Assembly (NCBI GenBank): GCA_944990035.1
Contig: CALYLX010000126.1
Span: 1,364,001 to 1,428,000, forward strand
Length of the DNA stretch: 64,000 nt
From: Clitopilus passeckerianus
Lineage: Eukaryota > Basidiomycota > Agaricomycetes > Agaricales > Entolomataceae
Direction: 5' to 3'
Positions 43,921 through 55,663 of this stretch are shown here, piece after piece; the stretch's first letter is position 1, and each line of letters starts with the position of its first letter. Made by a program: the position numbers and the translations under genes. Under the pieces are notes generated by a model. That model was given only the letters and a program-made list of their open reading frames with translations, was not told where the DNA came from and made no database searches.

Positions 43921-46891
43921 ATGTCTCCCAGAGCTTCGTCTAGTGCTGGTGCTTCATCCTCAACGAGGAATGCCTCTGCTCCGTACACTCGTAGGCCAGC
44001 TGGCCAACCAAAGTCCACCAGACAGCAGTTCTCAGCATGCGGCGCCTGTCGCATGAGACGGTAATTCGGTTCAAGCCACCCTCCATATTCATCTAACAAG
44101 ATATGTCAGAGTTCGCTGCGATCTGAAGGATTTACCATACACTACGGCCGGGCCACATCCGTCATGTTCGAACTGCAAAGAACGAGGTTTAAAATGCGTG
44201 TACGTGTGGCTATCCAACCCGTTCCCCCTCCTAGTGTTCATCGATCATTCGCCTCCTTCAGTGACGAATTCGCGGATGTCAAGGCTGTGAAGCTCCTAAG
44301 ACGTGGCCGACGACTTCAACAAGTCGAGTAAGTCCCATCTAACGGCGATCGACGGGCTTGTTGATGAGTAGCTACTTCTAGAGCAATATATGGGAAGCAG
44401 AATGGTGCTTCGTCATCAACGACACCCCCGGAAACGAGGCTACCCAGTATCATCCCTCAGTTGGCTACGGAATTCTTCCTGTCGCCGTTCTGGAAATGGT
44501 TCTGCGTTCAACGTGAATTATCTTTACCTTCTGGTGGCCGATCAGGGTGGGCGGAAAACTGATTTCCCTTTGTTCCTCTAGGTCCTATTCTTAACCCCGT
44601 TGAATTCCCCTCTCGATTTATCTCACACACGAAGGGTATTACCACTTTGGGCCATGAAGGTGGTCTTCTTGCAATGATGCTCGTTATCTGGGCAGCATCC
44701 TTTGGCCTCAATGAGCGAGGAATGCCCGATTCGGAAGACGCTGGTTTGTATCAGGGGGACGAGGAGGACGATGCCTCCCCTCCACCAGGTACCAGCCCCG
44801 AAACCAGGGGTAAGGAGATGTCCCGCAAGCAGCGTAAAAACTTCAAGGAGAAGACCGACGCGATGCTTCGAGAGGTCCTGGAACTCATCGATTTTCATGG
44901 TGTGTTACGGCGCCCGACCTGGGACGGCGTTCGTGTGCTTTTACTCTTGTTGCCACTCATGGAAGGTAGATGGTTTTCCCTGACTGTGGGGCTTCCTTTG
45001 ATCGTTCAGCTACTCAAACGGATTTGCAGATGCCCATCAGCTGGAAAGGATAGCCATGCACGAGGCTACGCTTTCACAAGCACAAGCGTTGTGTATGTCC
45101 ACTGGGCCAGCATCAATGCTCCAGCCGTTCCCTGAGAGCGTCGATAACGATATTATCCGCGCCCAAATATTTTGGTACGCCCATGTATACGAAGGTGTCG
45201 TCGCAGCCATGCGAGGTCACCGCTTGATTCTGTGAGTCGGTCGTCACTAGCTCGACGAATGGAAAGTCTAATATAATTGTAGCAATAACGACGACTTCGA
45301 GACCTTCCAGAACAACCTCGCGCATACACACAATAACCACAATAATTCTGGATTTCCATCCCCACCGCCGTCTTCTAGCGGTCTTAGGTCTATGTCTAGC
45401 CAGGGATTCGGAGGTCACAAAAACTCCCAGTCTTTCCATGACCTTTCTAATCTCTTTGGTCTTCCTCTGCACATGAGTGCTCTGGGGAGAAAAGTACACA
45501 TCATGCTTACGGGCAACAAGGCGATGAAGAGAGCGGAAGAGCACGGCCTCGTAGATGCCAGAGGAATGGAGGAGATCTGGGAAGATCTCGATGGCTGCTG
45601 GCAGGATTTCGAAGTAATGCGGCGCCTTAGAACCGATGCGTTCGACGTCGAACAGTTTGTGAGCGCATGGCAGGTGTGTACTCATCTCAGTCAGCATGGA
45701 TATCACATTACTGACCACGAGGCTCTTCCGGACAGATATTCATTTTCGAGTGTCGTGAGTTAATTTATCCTTTTGGTTAGTCGGGATCATTCAGTTGACA
45801 TCTTCATGTCAGATAATATCATCCGCGAGACCCTTCGGCAATACACCTCATTGGCGGCGTCGAATGCACTAGGAGGACCTTCTAGACCATCATCTCACTC
45901 GTCATCCTCGCCCTATTTGTCTCCACAGCATCTCCACGCGATCGCAACTCGAAAATGCCTTAGTCTCCTACCGGCCACCCTGAGTATGATACGGTATCAC
46001 CTATCCTTGGAGAAGACTCTTCCCGGTGGAGGCCTCTTTACTTGGGACGCTGGCCTCGTGCGTGATGGCTGCTATTACGCCGGATACCTATCCGCAAGCG
46101 TCGAAGGGGATACCATCGAATTTCCGACGGACGAGCGGGACGACGAAGTCACCCGTGCCCACGCTCATATGAGCTGCGAGGATGCCGTGACCTTGTGCAT
46201 GGCGGCCATTAGCGAAATGAGATGGGCGTTCTCCAAGAGCGATGAGAGAGAAGAGTCTTTGCGTTCTTTGTGGGAGGAGAAGCAGGCAGGGCGTAATACC
46301 CTCAGATATCGAGGTGGTCAGGACCCCTCTTCTACCTACGCGCGAAGCCTCTCTAACTCTATGCCTGCAATGCATGCTACTACCTTCAACGCTCTTACCG
46401 ACTTTGCACGACGACCCTCCTTGCCACCTATCAACCTTATTGATTCTCCTCGCCGTGTCGAATCTGCTCCGAACACTGGATATTCCACCACTGGCCACGG
46501 CGCCAACGGTTGGCCTTCATATACCCCTCCAGGTACTGGCAACTCGGTCGCTACAAGCGCCACAGGAATAAGTCGAGGATCGCCAGCATTCCATGGGATG
46601 CCATCGGCTCCTTCGGGCTTGAAGAATGACCTCAACGAGACCTTCTACCATGTCTCCCAGGACCTGGATCAATTCTCATTCCACCCACCACCAGTCGGTG
46701 GTGCCCTTACCGAAGCAACTTTGGCTGCGACGGCTCAATACCACCACACCGACCCACCAGGAAGCTCGCATTCTCTACATGGTATGACAGCAGCCTCTAC
46801 ATACCTTGGTGCTGGTATGTTTATATTTTGCCTTCAATGATCATTCACGCATGCTGACGTGTCATTAACAGGAATGTCTACCCTTTGGTGA
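43921..46891 (+). CDS. Zn2Cys6 fungal transcription factor
   Basis: Nuclear regulator. Start MSPRASSSAGASSS. The binuclear zinc cluster is split by an intron: CGACRMRR|VRCDLKDLPY...CSNCKERGLKC (C-x2-C-x6-C...C-x2-C-x6-C, 15-residue loop). An ADVKAVKLLRRGRRLQQVE basic helix follows, likely the linker/dimerisation part. The middle homology region runs through FFLSPFWKWFCVQRPILNPVEFPSRF, GHEGGLLAMMLVIWAASFG, RPTWDGVRVLLLLLPLMED and IIRAQIFWYAHVYEGVVAAMRGHRLIL, ending in Ser/Gly-rich low-complexity sequence. The C-terminus GAGMSTLW is set by an intron at about 46815-46871. The factor belongs to the fungal-specific TF domain family; target genes unknown. Confidence 0.9.
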
Positions 46892-47552
46892 TTATATCAT
46901 CATCATGAACTTTCTTATCATCCACAAACTATCGGATTCGCATACCCAAACTAATCGCCTGGATAAATCGATGACTACCAGCTCCACTAGCCTTTCCATT
47001 AGTTTTCCCATTCTATGCTATGCACCTACAAACACCTATGCTATTTTATTTTCGCATTAATCTGTTAATAGTTTTATCTGTCCACTAGTAATCACGGCCT
47101 ACGACTTTGCATTTTCATGAAGTCCTCATGTAACGATACCAACCGACCTACATTGTACTTAATTCTGTTTGAAGTTGCGGAAATTGAAAGAAGCCATTGT
47201 ACTCGTATCCTTCACGCGTGACTCGACCCTACATTGCGACCACCCACATGTCCCCTGACAGTTATTTATGGTTTTAGGTGTTCGTCGTAGAGCCTATTCT
47301 ATGATGTTATTGAGATTTGCATAGACGGAACAGGACCTTCATGACAATCATGTCAGTCGGGATAGTGGAGGCGAGCATCAGCCAAGCAATGAACGGAATG
47401 GCTGTGCCGCTGAGATCAATTGCCAAGTTAATCTTATCAATTTGGGCTTACTGCGGGGACATCCACGGCGCTGATATAATTCGACGACGCGAACCTTCAC
47501 AGGGTCCAATTCTCCTTCTTTCAGACCTTACAGGAAAACTTTTTTGGCGAAT
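46892..47552. other. Intergenic, no gene seen
   Basis: 661 bp. Contains the TF 3' flank (T-rich, GCTATTTTATTTTCGC at about 47039) and the upstream of the zinc-ribbon gene. No coding frames or RNA folds recognised. Confidence 0.35.
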
Positions 47553-48126
47553 ATGTTTTGTGAGTCATTCTGAGTCATTATAGTCAGGATCAACTGTATT
47601 CCTTTAACTAACCTGAATACGTTATAGTTTGTATCCCTATCGTCTGTGAGCATTCCGTGTCGCAATGTGGCACCATTCGGACCGTCTAACCACAATGTAA
47701 TTCTTCAGTTGGATGCCCCACTTCGATCAAACCCGAGGGTGAACAACAGACAGCTCGCATCTGTCCTCGCTGTCATAATGGTAACTGCCAACTCGTCCCC
47801 AATCTTAGAGCATTGTTGCTCACACTGCTTCCAGCTTCTGTCATTGCCGCTAAGAGGAAGACCTGGTTTGAACTCTTTTGGGTGCCTTTGATCCCGCTCT
47901 CCAGCAAACACATATGGATCTGCAGTATCTGTCAGTGGTGGTCACCAACGACAGAGTGAGCTCACTTCCTGATATTGGCAAGCGCTTGACAAAGGCTCAT
48001 ACTTTTGATAGGCAAGCACCCCAAGAGGCTGGTCGTTCATTCTACCCTCAACAGCCTGTCTACCCAACACATCATCAATCTGGCTACAACCCAGTCTACA
48101 TCCCTCACGACCAGAAGCAATCTTAG
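47553..48126 (+). CDS. Zinc-ribbon (zf-15-like) small protein
   Basis: Five exons: 47553-47559 (7 nt), 47628-47645 (18 nt), 47709-47780, 47835-47955, 48012-48126; total 333 nt, 110 aa. The product starts MFFCIPIVFGCPTSIKPEG, then ICPRCHNASVIAAKRKTWFE, LFWVPLIPLSSKHIWICSICQWW, and ends with a Tyr/Pro/Gln-rich tail (YPTHHQSGYNPVYIP). The four cysteines CxxCHN...CxxC and the WFELF(W/F)VPLIP core match the fungal zinc-ribbon 15 family. Every junction has GT-AG ends (gtgagt, gtgagc, gtaact, gtgagc) and fits phase. The family's function is unknown; a membrane-adjacent role is guessed from the hydrophobic core. Confidence 0.85.
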
Positions 48127-48454
48127 CTTGATGATTCTCAATTTCAAAGGACACTTGTATCATTATATGCTCTATCTGTCGGTGTAAGACTAGTTAAATG
48201 TGCTGTTAATATCAAGTTATTTATACCCGTCCTTTATCGTGGCCACTCAGGCCTCAGGACGCATGGCCTTTCCTGCTCCGAAGGTGCTGTCGCCCTGGGC
48301 CTGGTCGTTAAGCGCCGGAAAATGATGCCCGAACGGCCGGTGCTGGCCGATGTTGCCACTGCCTTGTTGACGCAAACCAAACGCAGCCAGTCACTCTGAC
48401 CAGTACCACCACTAGACCGAACAGCGACCACAGCAGCCTCTAACGTCTTCAACA
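48127..48454. other. Intergenic, YPT1 upstream region
   Basis: 328 bp with a GC-rich stretch at about 48280-48350. No coding signal recognised; presumably YPT1 promoter and 5' UTR. Confidence 0.35.
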
Positions 48455-49461
48455 ATGCACACCAGCGAATACGACTACCTCTTCAAGCTCCTCCTCATTG
48501 GAGACTCTGGCGTTGGCAAAGTATGTAACAACCTCGTGGCACCTGCAAACAGGTTCTCACCTCATTTCACAGTCTTGCTTGCTCCTTCGTTTCGCAGACG
48601 ACACATACACTGAGAGCTACATAAGCACTATTGGTGTTGACTTCAAGATTCGTACCATTGAGCTGGAGGGAAAGACTGTCAAACTCCAGATTGTAAGTGA
48701 CGTTTTTATATCGCCTTTCATAATGCAGCACTGCGTAAACCCATGAAAAAAACGTGCCGATAAGCTTCAAAACTCTTCTGAATAAGGGTCTAGCGGACCT
48801 TCTGTATTCAATCATTCCGCTGTTACCCCCTGAATGGTCAACTGACTATCACTGCTGATTCTGTAGTGGGATACTGCCGGCCAGGAGCGCTTCAGGACTA
48901 TCACCTCATCATACTACCGTGGTGCCCACGGTATCATCGTTGTTTACGATGTTACAGACAACGGTGAGTTGCCTTCACCACTTTTCCATTACTGCATCCT
49001 TAACCGTTCATCTCGGTTGATAGACACGTTCACCAACGTCAAGCAGTGGCTGCAGGAAATCGACCGCTATGCATCGGAGGGTGTCAACAAATTGCTCGTC
49101 GGCAACAAGTCAGACCTGACCGGCAAGAAGGTCGTGGAGTACAGCGTCGCAAAGGTAATTTAACGCACCGCCTTCTAGAAGGTTCCGAAGCTGAATATTC
49201 TCTAACAGGAATTCTCCGACCAACTCTCAATTCCTTTCTTGGAGACATCAGCAAAGAATGCTACCAATGTTGAGCAGGCATTCTTGACCATGGCTAAGCA
49301 AATCAAGGATAGGTGATCTCCTCTCTTGGTTGCATTATTCTTATGCATATGCTAACTCTCCTTGTAGGATGGGCTCGACAACAGCCGCTCCCGGTGCCAA
49401 GGCTGCTACTGTTACTCCGGGACAGTCGGTTCAATCACAGCAATCAGGCGGATGCTGCTAG
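48455..49461 (+). CDS. YPT1: Rab GTPase Ypt1/Rab1
   Basis: ER-to-Golgi and autophagy membrane-traffic switch. [32 protein letters not shown]; effector region [17 protein letters not shown]3 [33 protein letters not shown]4 GNKSDL; G5 ETSAKNA; hypervariable tail ending QSGGCC, the geranylgeranylated dicysteine. Six or more introns, all GT-AG in the checked positions. Length of about 200 aa fits. A long intron (about 48692-48866) contains a candidate small frame that I regard as noise. Confidence 0.96.
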
Positions 49462-50046
49462 ACGGCTATTCCGTGGTTCATCTGGTTTGGTACTTGCGCC
49501 CACACTCACTGCCACTGTCTGGAACATTACATTATATTGACTTTACGTATACACTCCTGTTTTACATTGGTAGATGCCGCCATCCATTGTTATGATTCTC
49601 CACCCTTTCTGTCGTAGCTCTGGGGTCGTAGGACTCCTCCTGAGCGGGCATGAATGGTACTTGTTGTTTTATAAATCCATCTTTTAATCCTGATACCCAA
49701 CTTGTAAGGTTGCTGCCTGAGAATATGTTCAAGGGTTGAGAGTAGTAGAAAACCGATTGGATTGATTAAGACTATATTACAGTTATGCTTTGAATGGGTA
49801 AAAGATGTGAGAAACCAAATAAACGATAGGTCAATGATGAGTGTGATGCAAGAATGTGGGTAGAGTGATAAGGATGAATGTATGCAACTGATAAATAAGA
49901 TGTGATGCACGTTTCAACGAAATAAACAGCAACTCCTTGCGGCGGATGAGAAAGTCCGTCACATTCAGAACTTGAAGGAAAGTGGGATATCACGGAGAGT
50001 ATTGTCCGAATGAGGACGGGTAAACAAGTGTGTGGCGGGCGGCGTT
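49462..50046. other. 3' flanks of two convergent genes
   Basis: 585 bp, AT-rich, no gene seen. Contains open frames on the minus strand (49590-49910) without family motifs. Confidence 0.35.
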
Positions 50047-50600
50047 CTATTGAACAAGAATTCTTCTAGACTGTGCAATTCGTCCAATCCGTATCTCGGG
50101 ATAAGCGAGATTACGAGCGGGGTACAATGGTCGAGCAGGTGTTGCAGTGACATTTTGGACAGTTCGGCGTTTGAAAGCGGACTGCTCGGGTACAAGGTCA
50201 ATATCATGATCAGATGACGCTTTGCGTTTCAATGTGCGTCGCGTGTAGGGAGGATGTGAGAGGTCCTGGTCTGGATCTGGGAGCTCGAACTGAAAGAAGA
50301 GGGGAGAACAGCGAGATATGGGCTTTGGGGCCACCAGTGGCGCATTGCAGACGACGAAAATTGGAGGGGCACTTGGTGGTGGAGAAGGTGAGAGCTCAGA
50401 CGAAGTTTCTGACGGGGAAGAGGGACCTTGTGGGAGGACAAAATTAGCTCAATGCAATGATTGTATTTTGGGAACTTCTACTCACATTGAGAAGACGAAC
50501 TCGAAGGGCTGCTGGGAGGCAGTGTTAAGCTCGAAGATGGGCAAGCCATTGTGGACGAAGAAATTTTAGTTGACTGTGAGATAGACAGTACAGTTGCCAT
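50047..50600 (-). CDS. Hypothetical basic Ser/Pro-rich protein
   Basis: Not recognised. Start MATVLSISQSTKISSSTM at 50600; one intron (gtgagt...cacaag, about 50429-50484) joins SSSSQ to C-PSSPSETSSEL. About 165 aa. Ser/Pro-rich N-terminus, a hydrophobic patch PPIFVVCNAPLVAPKPI, then LPDPDQDLSHPPYTRRTLKRKASSD (candidate nuclear signal TRRTLKRK) and a basic C-terminus EIRIGRIAQSRRILVQ. No signal peptide. The intron has good sites, so I think it is a real gene, but the function is unknown. Confidence 0.6.
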
Positions 50601-51130
50601 CGATGGTCGGGAAAAAAAGAGGCAGGCACTAGGACGAAGAGCAGGCACCGTTATATAGCAACGTCAGGTGAGACCTCTAGCGGTGACGGTAAGGCTCTGA
50701 TCTGTGGTGAGACCAAGGCCGCGTTTATAAAATAGGAAATTGACCCAGGTGATGGAGTCTTCCGCCGCTAGGAATAAAACAGAGCGAATGAGGCCGCAAG
50801 GGTTGGAAGACAAGCACCAGGTGAGTTCTCCGATAGGGGACTGAGTCTTCTATCTATATATTCCCTGGAAATCTCAGGGCACTAGGACACCACACCACAC
50901 ATAGATTGATGCGACAACGGTGATTTGAAGCAGATTGGCATGGGTGATGAGTATCTGGAACAGTCACAGTCAATCGTTCGGAGAAACAAGCGGGCCTGAT
51001 CACGACATGGCCAGTGTTGTTGTTGAAACGACGGCGTCGGCTGTGTTGCCATTTTGAGCTAGCCGTCAATTCTTCGACTATACGGCCACTCTGCTGCTAC
51101 ACCCAAAACACATCACGGAAAACCAAAACG
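50601..51130. other. Divergent intergenic region, no gene seen
   Basis: 530 bp between hypothetical 50600 and mL49 51131. AG-rich on the plus strand near 50600-50650. No family motifs. Confidence 0.35.
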
Positions 51131-51579
51131 ATGCTCAACGTCTCCATTAATCGACTGGCTATTTCTCGAGGTATACGCCACTTGTCCCAGCAGGCAACAA
51201 CTGCGGCCTCGACTCCGGCGAATGCAGCTGCATCATCATCAACAGCCGTAAAACACCCATATTTCGTGGCTCGAAACACACGAGGGAGTCTCCCCGTATA
51301 CACCGACATAAGAAACGGGGGCACGCGGTATATGGTCCTGGTACGGAACATAGACGGCAACGTCAATGTAAGTCACAGGTTTCGTATGTGTACAACGTCA
51401 GTTTTATAAATCTGTTACTTCAGGCTATGGCCAAGGAACTCTCGTCTTCATTATTCCCTGCCAACTCGGAGGAAGCACTGCGCATGAAAGTGTCAACTGT
51501 AAACTCGCGTCATTTGGCTATACAAGGAGGTTATTGGAAGAACGACGTGGTAGCATGGCTCAGGAAGAAAGGCTTTTGA
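51131..51579 (+). CDS. IMG2: Mitochondrial large ribosomal subunit protein mL49 (Img2)
   Basis: MLNVSINRLAISRGIRHL presequence, then Ala/Ser-rich linker, HPYFVARNTRGSLPVYTDIRNGG and VLVRNIDGNVN, intron 51368-51423 (gtaagt...tacttcag), AMAKELSSSLFPANSEEALRMKVSTVNSRHLAIQGGYWKNDVVAWLRKKGF. The YFVxRxxxGxLPVYxxxxxGG motif and the GxxxxxVVxWLxxKGF end fit mL49/Img2. About 130 aa. Confidence 0.88.
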
Positions 51580-51844
51580 AATATCCTTGTATTTTCTCTT
51601 GGACATTCCGTCGCATCGTACTTACTAGCACTCGGCGCTGTCAATTGTATGGCTAATTCTAATCGAAACGTATGGTCCGTACTGACTCACGCAACTTTCT
51701 GGTCTTATTCTTCCAAGGAAGAACGTCGGGCGCCCGCTGTTCCTCCATTAGAAATTTTAGGGTTAGGGGTTACAAGTCACCTTATAGAGCGTCGAGTCAA
51801 AAATCTTTTCACCATTGAGACTTCAGCTTCTTTGCCTTTCAAAA
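51580..51844. other. Short intergenic region
   Basis: 265 bp, with no separate gene; PdxS upstream region. Confidence 0.3.
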
Positions 51845-53548
51845 ATGTCCACACCGCAACCAGACACACCAGTTATCCAAGATGCATCCATTCCGCAAGG
51901 AGTTGGGACACCCAGCGCTCCCGTTGCTGCTCCCTCGCGTTCGGCGCAGCAGCCAGGATCCACAAACAGTCTCGGAACTTTTGGGGTTCGGCAGTTCCTT
52001 GTCGTGAACAGCGATCCTTACCTCTAAGCATTACCATGGTTTATTATAGGTCAAATCCGGTCTGGCCCAGATGCTCAAGGTTCATTCAGATCCTTTGTTC
52101 TTGCAAACCATGCGGATTGACCATGTTTTCTTTATCTAATCTTTTATTAGGGTGGCGTAATTATGGATGTGGTCAATGCTGAACAGGCAAATAACTCTAT
52201 CGGCTGGGTGTTATAAGATCTTCTAAGCATTGATTCTGTAGGCTCGTATTGCCGAAGAGGCAGGTGCCTGTGCTGTGATGGCGCTGGAACGAGTTCCGGC
52301 AGACATTCGGGCTCAAGGTGCGTCTGGAGCCTGTTGCGTCTAGATCGCGACCTAACGACCCTGCAGGCGGTGTTGCACGCATGGTACAGTCTACCAGGCT
52401 TCACAACATGTATTCACTGACCTTGGCACATCCAGAGCGATCCGTCTATGATCAAGGAGATCATAGATGCGGTGACAATCCCTGTCATGGCGAAAGTCAG
52501 GATAGGCCACTTTGTTGAAGCCCAAGTGCGTGCCTATCTCTGTCAAAGATGCCCAACCTGGTCCTCTAACGCCAAGCTTAGATTCTCCAATCCATCGGTG
52601 TAGACTACATTGACGAATCCGAAGTGCTGACCCCCGCAGATGACGAGCACCATATCAACAAGCACCCATTCAAAGTTCCCTTTGTGTGCGGTGCTCGAGA
52701 CCTGGGCGAGGCTTTGAGGCGCATTTCCGAAGGTGCAGCATTCGTCCGAACGAAAGGAGAAGCTGGCACGGGGAACGTAGTGGAGGCGGTCAGGCACACG
52801 CGCTGTTCAGAGTGCGATTAGGAGAGCAAGCGTGCTGAACGAGGAGGAATTGTACGCTTTTGCAAAGGAGATCGGAGCACCGTTCCACTTGGTTAAGGAG
52901 ACAGCCAGGCTCAAGAGGCTGCCTGTGGTTAACTTTGCAGCTGGAGGAATTGCTACACCAGGTAAGAGGAGGAGTCAGTGGGATATCTTGGACATGCACG
53001 TCTGACCATCGATCTTTCCCTTTCTCCCCCTCTTCCGTAGCCGATGCCGCTCTGATGATGCAGCTTGGGTGTGATGGAGGTACGAGTTTTATTATTTTTT
53101 CTAACCGAATCGTCGTCTGACCGTCGATCTTCTAGTTTTTGTTGGGTCGGGTATATTCCTTGTCGGTTTTTTCCTTTGTTTTGATATCGGGTACGAAATT
53201 AACTTGATCATTGCCAGTCTGGGAACCCCGCAAAACGCGCTCGTGCGATCGTTCAAGCGGTACGTGGAGTGTAAGTATCGGACTGTGTTGCTAAGTTAAG
53301 AACATTCTCTTGGCCAATAGGTGACCCACTACAACAACACGAAACTTCTCGCAGAGGTTTGTTTGACCTAAAATTATTCTACTGCGCAAGTACTGAATTG
53401 CTACTCAGGTTTCAGAGAATATTGGAGAGGCTATGGTTGGCCTGACAATGTAAGGAATTTCTGGCTCGAGCATGATATAGTTCGGAGCTGACCCGGTTAA
53501 AGTGATTCCGAGTTGAAAGGAGGCAGAATGGCACAGCGGGGCATTTAG
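51845..53548 (+). CDS. SNZ/PDX1: Pyridoxal 5'-phosphate synthase catalytic subunit (PdxS/Snz), interrupted by a 2-nt shift
   Basis: Makes PLP from ribose-5-phosphate, glyceraldehyde-3-phosphate and ammonia, with a glutaminase partner that is not in this window. Start [18 protein letters not shown] with a 40-residue Pro/Ser extension. Core: [52 protein letters not shown], the first catalytic Lys in [33 protein letters not shown], the second Lys in [55 protein letters not shown]. One intron (52187-52241) has a GC donor. At 52799-52805 the frame breaks: VRHTR is followed by CSECD-stop, while [10 protein letters not shown] continues one base off; two nt (GC) seem missing. Ends in [16 protein letters not shown] at 53548. 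Confidence 0.85.
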
Positions 53549-54037
53549 TTAGATGACGTCATCAGTATTGTGGTAGACTACGAACCACCATGAAGCAAGA
53601 AACTCAGCCAAAAAAGGTTTTACAGGCTTTTATAAACGTCCGTTTTTTTATTTCAATAAATAATTGAATTGTTTATTCAATGAGGGATAGCATGATCCAC
53701 AAGCGACATACACGTTTGACAGTATTCCGAGCAGTGCAGACTCGGACTTGTGCAGAGGCAATACAGACGACTGCGTTAACGTATGTGCATCCACTGTGGG
53801 TCTTTCTGGATGTTACTAACAATGCCAGCAGTTGCAGATGAACTCGAAGCAGCTGTTTCAAGCCATGCAGGTCAGTGAACACTCTTGCGGATCATGTCCA
53901 TACTGACACGTCTCAGGACTTTGGATTCTTCTGTGCGCTCCCAGTAGATCCTCAACGGACACAAATGCAATGCAGACCACTCCCAAAGTAGATGCAGACC
54001 ATATACCGATATTACACGCTACTACTATCAATAATAA
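53549..54037. other. Unresolved region with gene-like splice signals
   Basis: 489 bp between PdxS and the SR-rich gene. It contains an ATG near 53679 with an open frame (RDSMIHKRHTRLTVFRAV), a GTATGT...CAGCAG intron candidate (53779-53832), a short exon-like segment (LQMNSKQLFQAMQ) and a second candidate intron leading to DFGFFCALPVDPQRTQMQC. The first join gives a stop, so I do not call a gene. Also an AT-rich stretch at 53630-53675. Confidence 0.3.
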
Positions 54038-55663
54038 TCAAGGCACTGGATCCTCAAATGGTTCGCCGTGTATCCCAAGAACGCCATGTTTGGCTTTCTC
54101 AAGCTGGTTCTCGGCAATTATCCGCCGGTTTGTCGCATTTCGCAACTCAATGTCAGATATCTCCAGTTCGTCCGCTGCACGTCTAATGTCTTTGACGGAG
54201 GGCGCATACTTCCCTGTAAGATGAAGTCGGTGTGCTTTTAACCGTTCCAACTGTCGGTCCATCAGTTTCTGTTCGAATGAAGTCAAAATATGTAGAGAAA
54301 CTAACCTCAGCCAGAACATCGGGCCGGCGCCATGCAGGTGGAAGTGGTCTGTTGTATTCCCACTCGTGTGGGGTTTGGAATCGCTTGTTCACCAATTTTG
54401 AAGGAATGGCTGGTGAGCCTCCTTCCCCGTCACCGAGTGCGGCAGGTCGACGTACTCCCCTAGGTCCTGTGGGCGCCATTGTAGGTGGCCCTGTCCCTTG
54501 CAATGCAGCTGGACCAGTAGGAAGGACGTGTGGTACCGATTGCGAACTTCGGGGTCCGCGAGGCGGGCTCTTTGTATGATCTTCTCGGCCTGAAGGCGTA
54601 GGTTCGGGAGGTGGAAGCATTCCTCGGTCTCTGTTTGCTCGAGGTTCCTTAGGAGGTGCCGAAGGTGGATCCTGCATTTTAACATCATGGTCGACGGGGG
54701 GTGGATGCTCTTCCCGTTTGACTGGGTGAAAGTCTCTTTCCCTCTGTGCTCGAGTTTCAGTTGGGGGTTCAGGTTTGATATGAGGAGATGGTGGCTCGTT
54801 AACTTCAACCTTTGGCTTGACTTCGGCAGAGGACGGTTTGGGAGTAGGCAGGCGTAAGGGTTCAGGTTCCTTCTTAACTTCAGTGTAAGGCTCTGCTTTT
54901 ATGTTACGGGGGGTGAACGAGGTGTATCTCTATGGGGAGGCGGAGAACGACTGCGTGGGCCAGACCGCCGACTGCCAGCTGGAGAAGGCGGAGGACGACG
55001 TGAATCTGAGTCGGGGCCAGTTCTTAGCCGTTTGTGGGGCGGCGGTGACCTGCTCCTAGATACACGAGACCGTGAACGATGCCGCCGAGGAGATGGTCCC
55101 CTTCGAGAAGGGCCAAAAGGAGGAGGCGATCTTGGGGGACTTCTACGACGGGGAGGAGGAGACCTGGAATACCTGTGAGAAGGTCTGCGAGGTCCAGGAG
55201 ACCTTGACCTTTCACGGTCTATAATTCTTTCAGTACTTGGTCTGATAGATAATGAAGAATTGGTACCTCGTCTTGGGGGAGGAGACCTCGAGTCTCTCCG
55301 TGGACCGTAGTCTCGTCGTGCATAACGGGGAGGACTACGATCTCTACGTTGGTCGTAGCGCCTGTCATCATCCCTAGGATCCCTAGACGGTAGTGGTCCT
55401 CTACGGTCGTCTCTTCTCCAGTCTCTTCCACCGCCTCTATCTCTATCCCTGTCGTAGCCACCTCTCCATGAGTCTCTCGGCCTTGTATCACGGTCACGTT
55501 CTCGATCGTGGTAGCCACCTCCAATATACGAATCACCACCTCGACGGGGTGTATATGTGTCCCGTGGTGGTCCTCTTTGAGAATGAGGAGACGGCCGTGG
55601 TGAACGACGGTCCCTGTCTCTGTCGCGGGGAGGCGATTCTGGTCGAGGAGGAAGACTGGCCAT
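54038..55663 (-). CDS. SR/RD-rich nuclear protein, C-terminal coiled coil
   Basis: Start MASLPPRPESPPRDRDRDRR. The first ~230 residues are dense RD, RS, SP and RR repeats (RDRDRDRRSP, SRSPPPRR, SRSRVSRSRSPPP), as in splicing-associated disordered proteins. The frame change near 54900-54960 needs an intron (candidate gtcgtt...cataaaag, 56 nt) or an indel. The rest is Pro/Lys/Glu-rich (EVKKEPEPLRLPTPK), then a conserved-looking helical tail: LMDRQLERLKAHRLHLTGKY, DIRRAADELEISDIELRNATNRR and GIHGEPFEDPVP. An intron of about 37 nt near 54280 joins DVLAE to KLMDRQ. The product is probably nuclear and linked to RNA processing by composition and neighbour, but no family is assigned. Confidence 0.7.
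55000..55640 (-). repeat. RD/RS/SP-dipeptide low-complexity coding tract
   Basis: Within the SR-rich gene, the coding strand repeats Arg-Asp, Arg-Ser and Ser-Pro units. The same bases produce open frames on the opposite strand by composition only. Confidence 0.8.

Noticed and set aside
49590..49910. 106-aa minus-strand ORF in the YPT1 3' flank
   Set aside because: AT-rich, aromatic/His composition typical of chance frames, no motifs.
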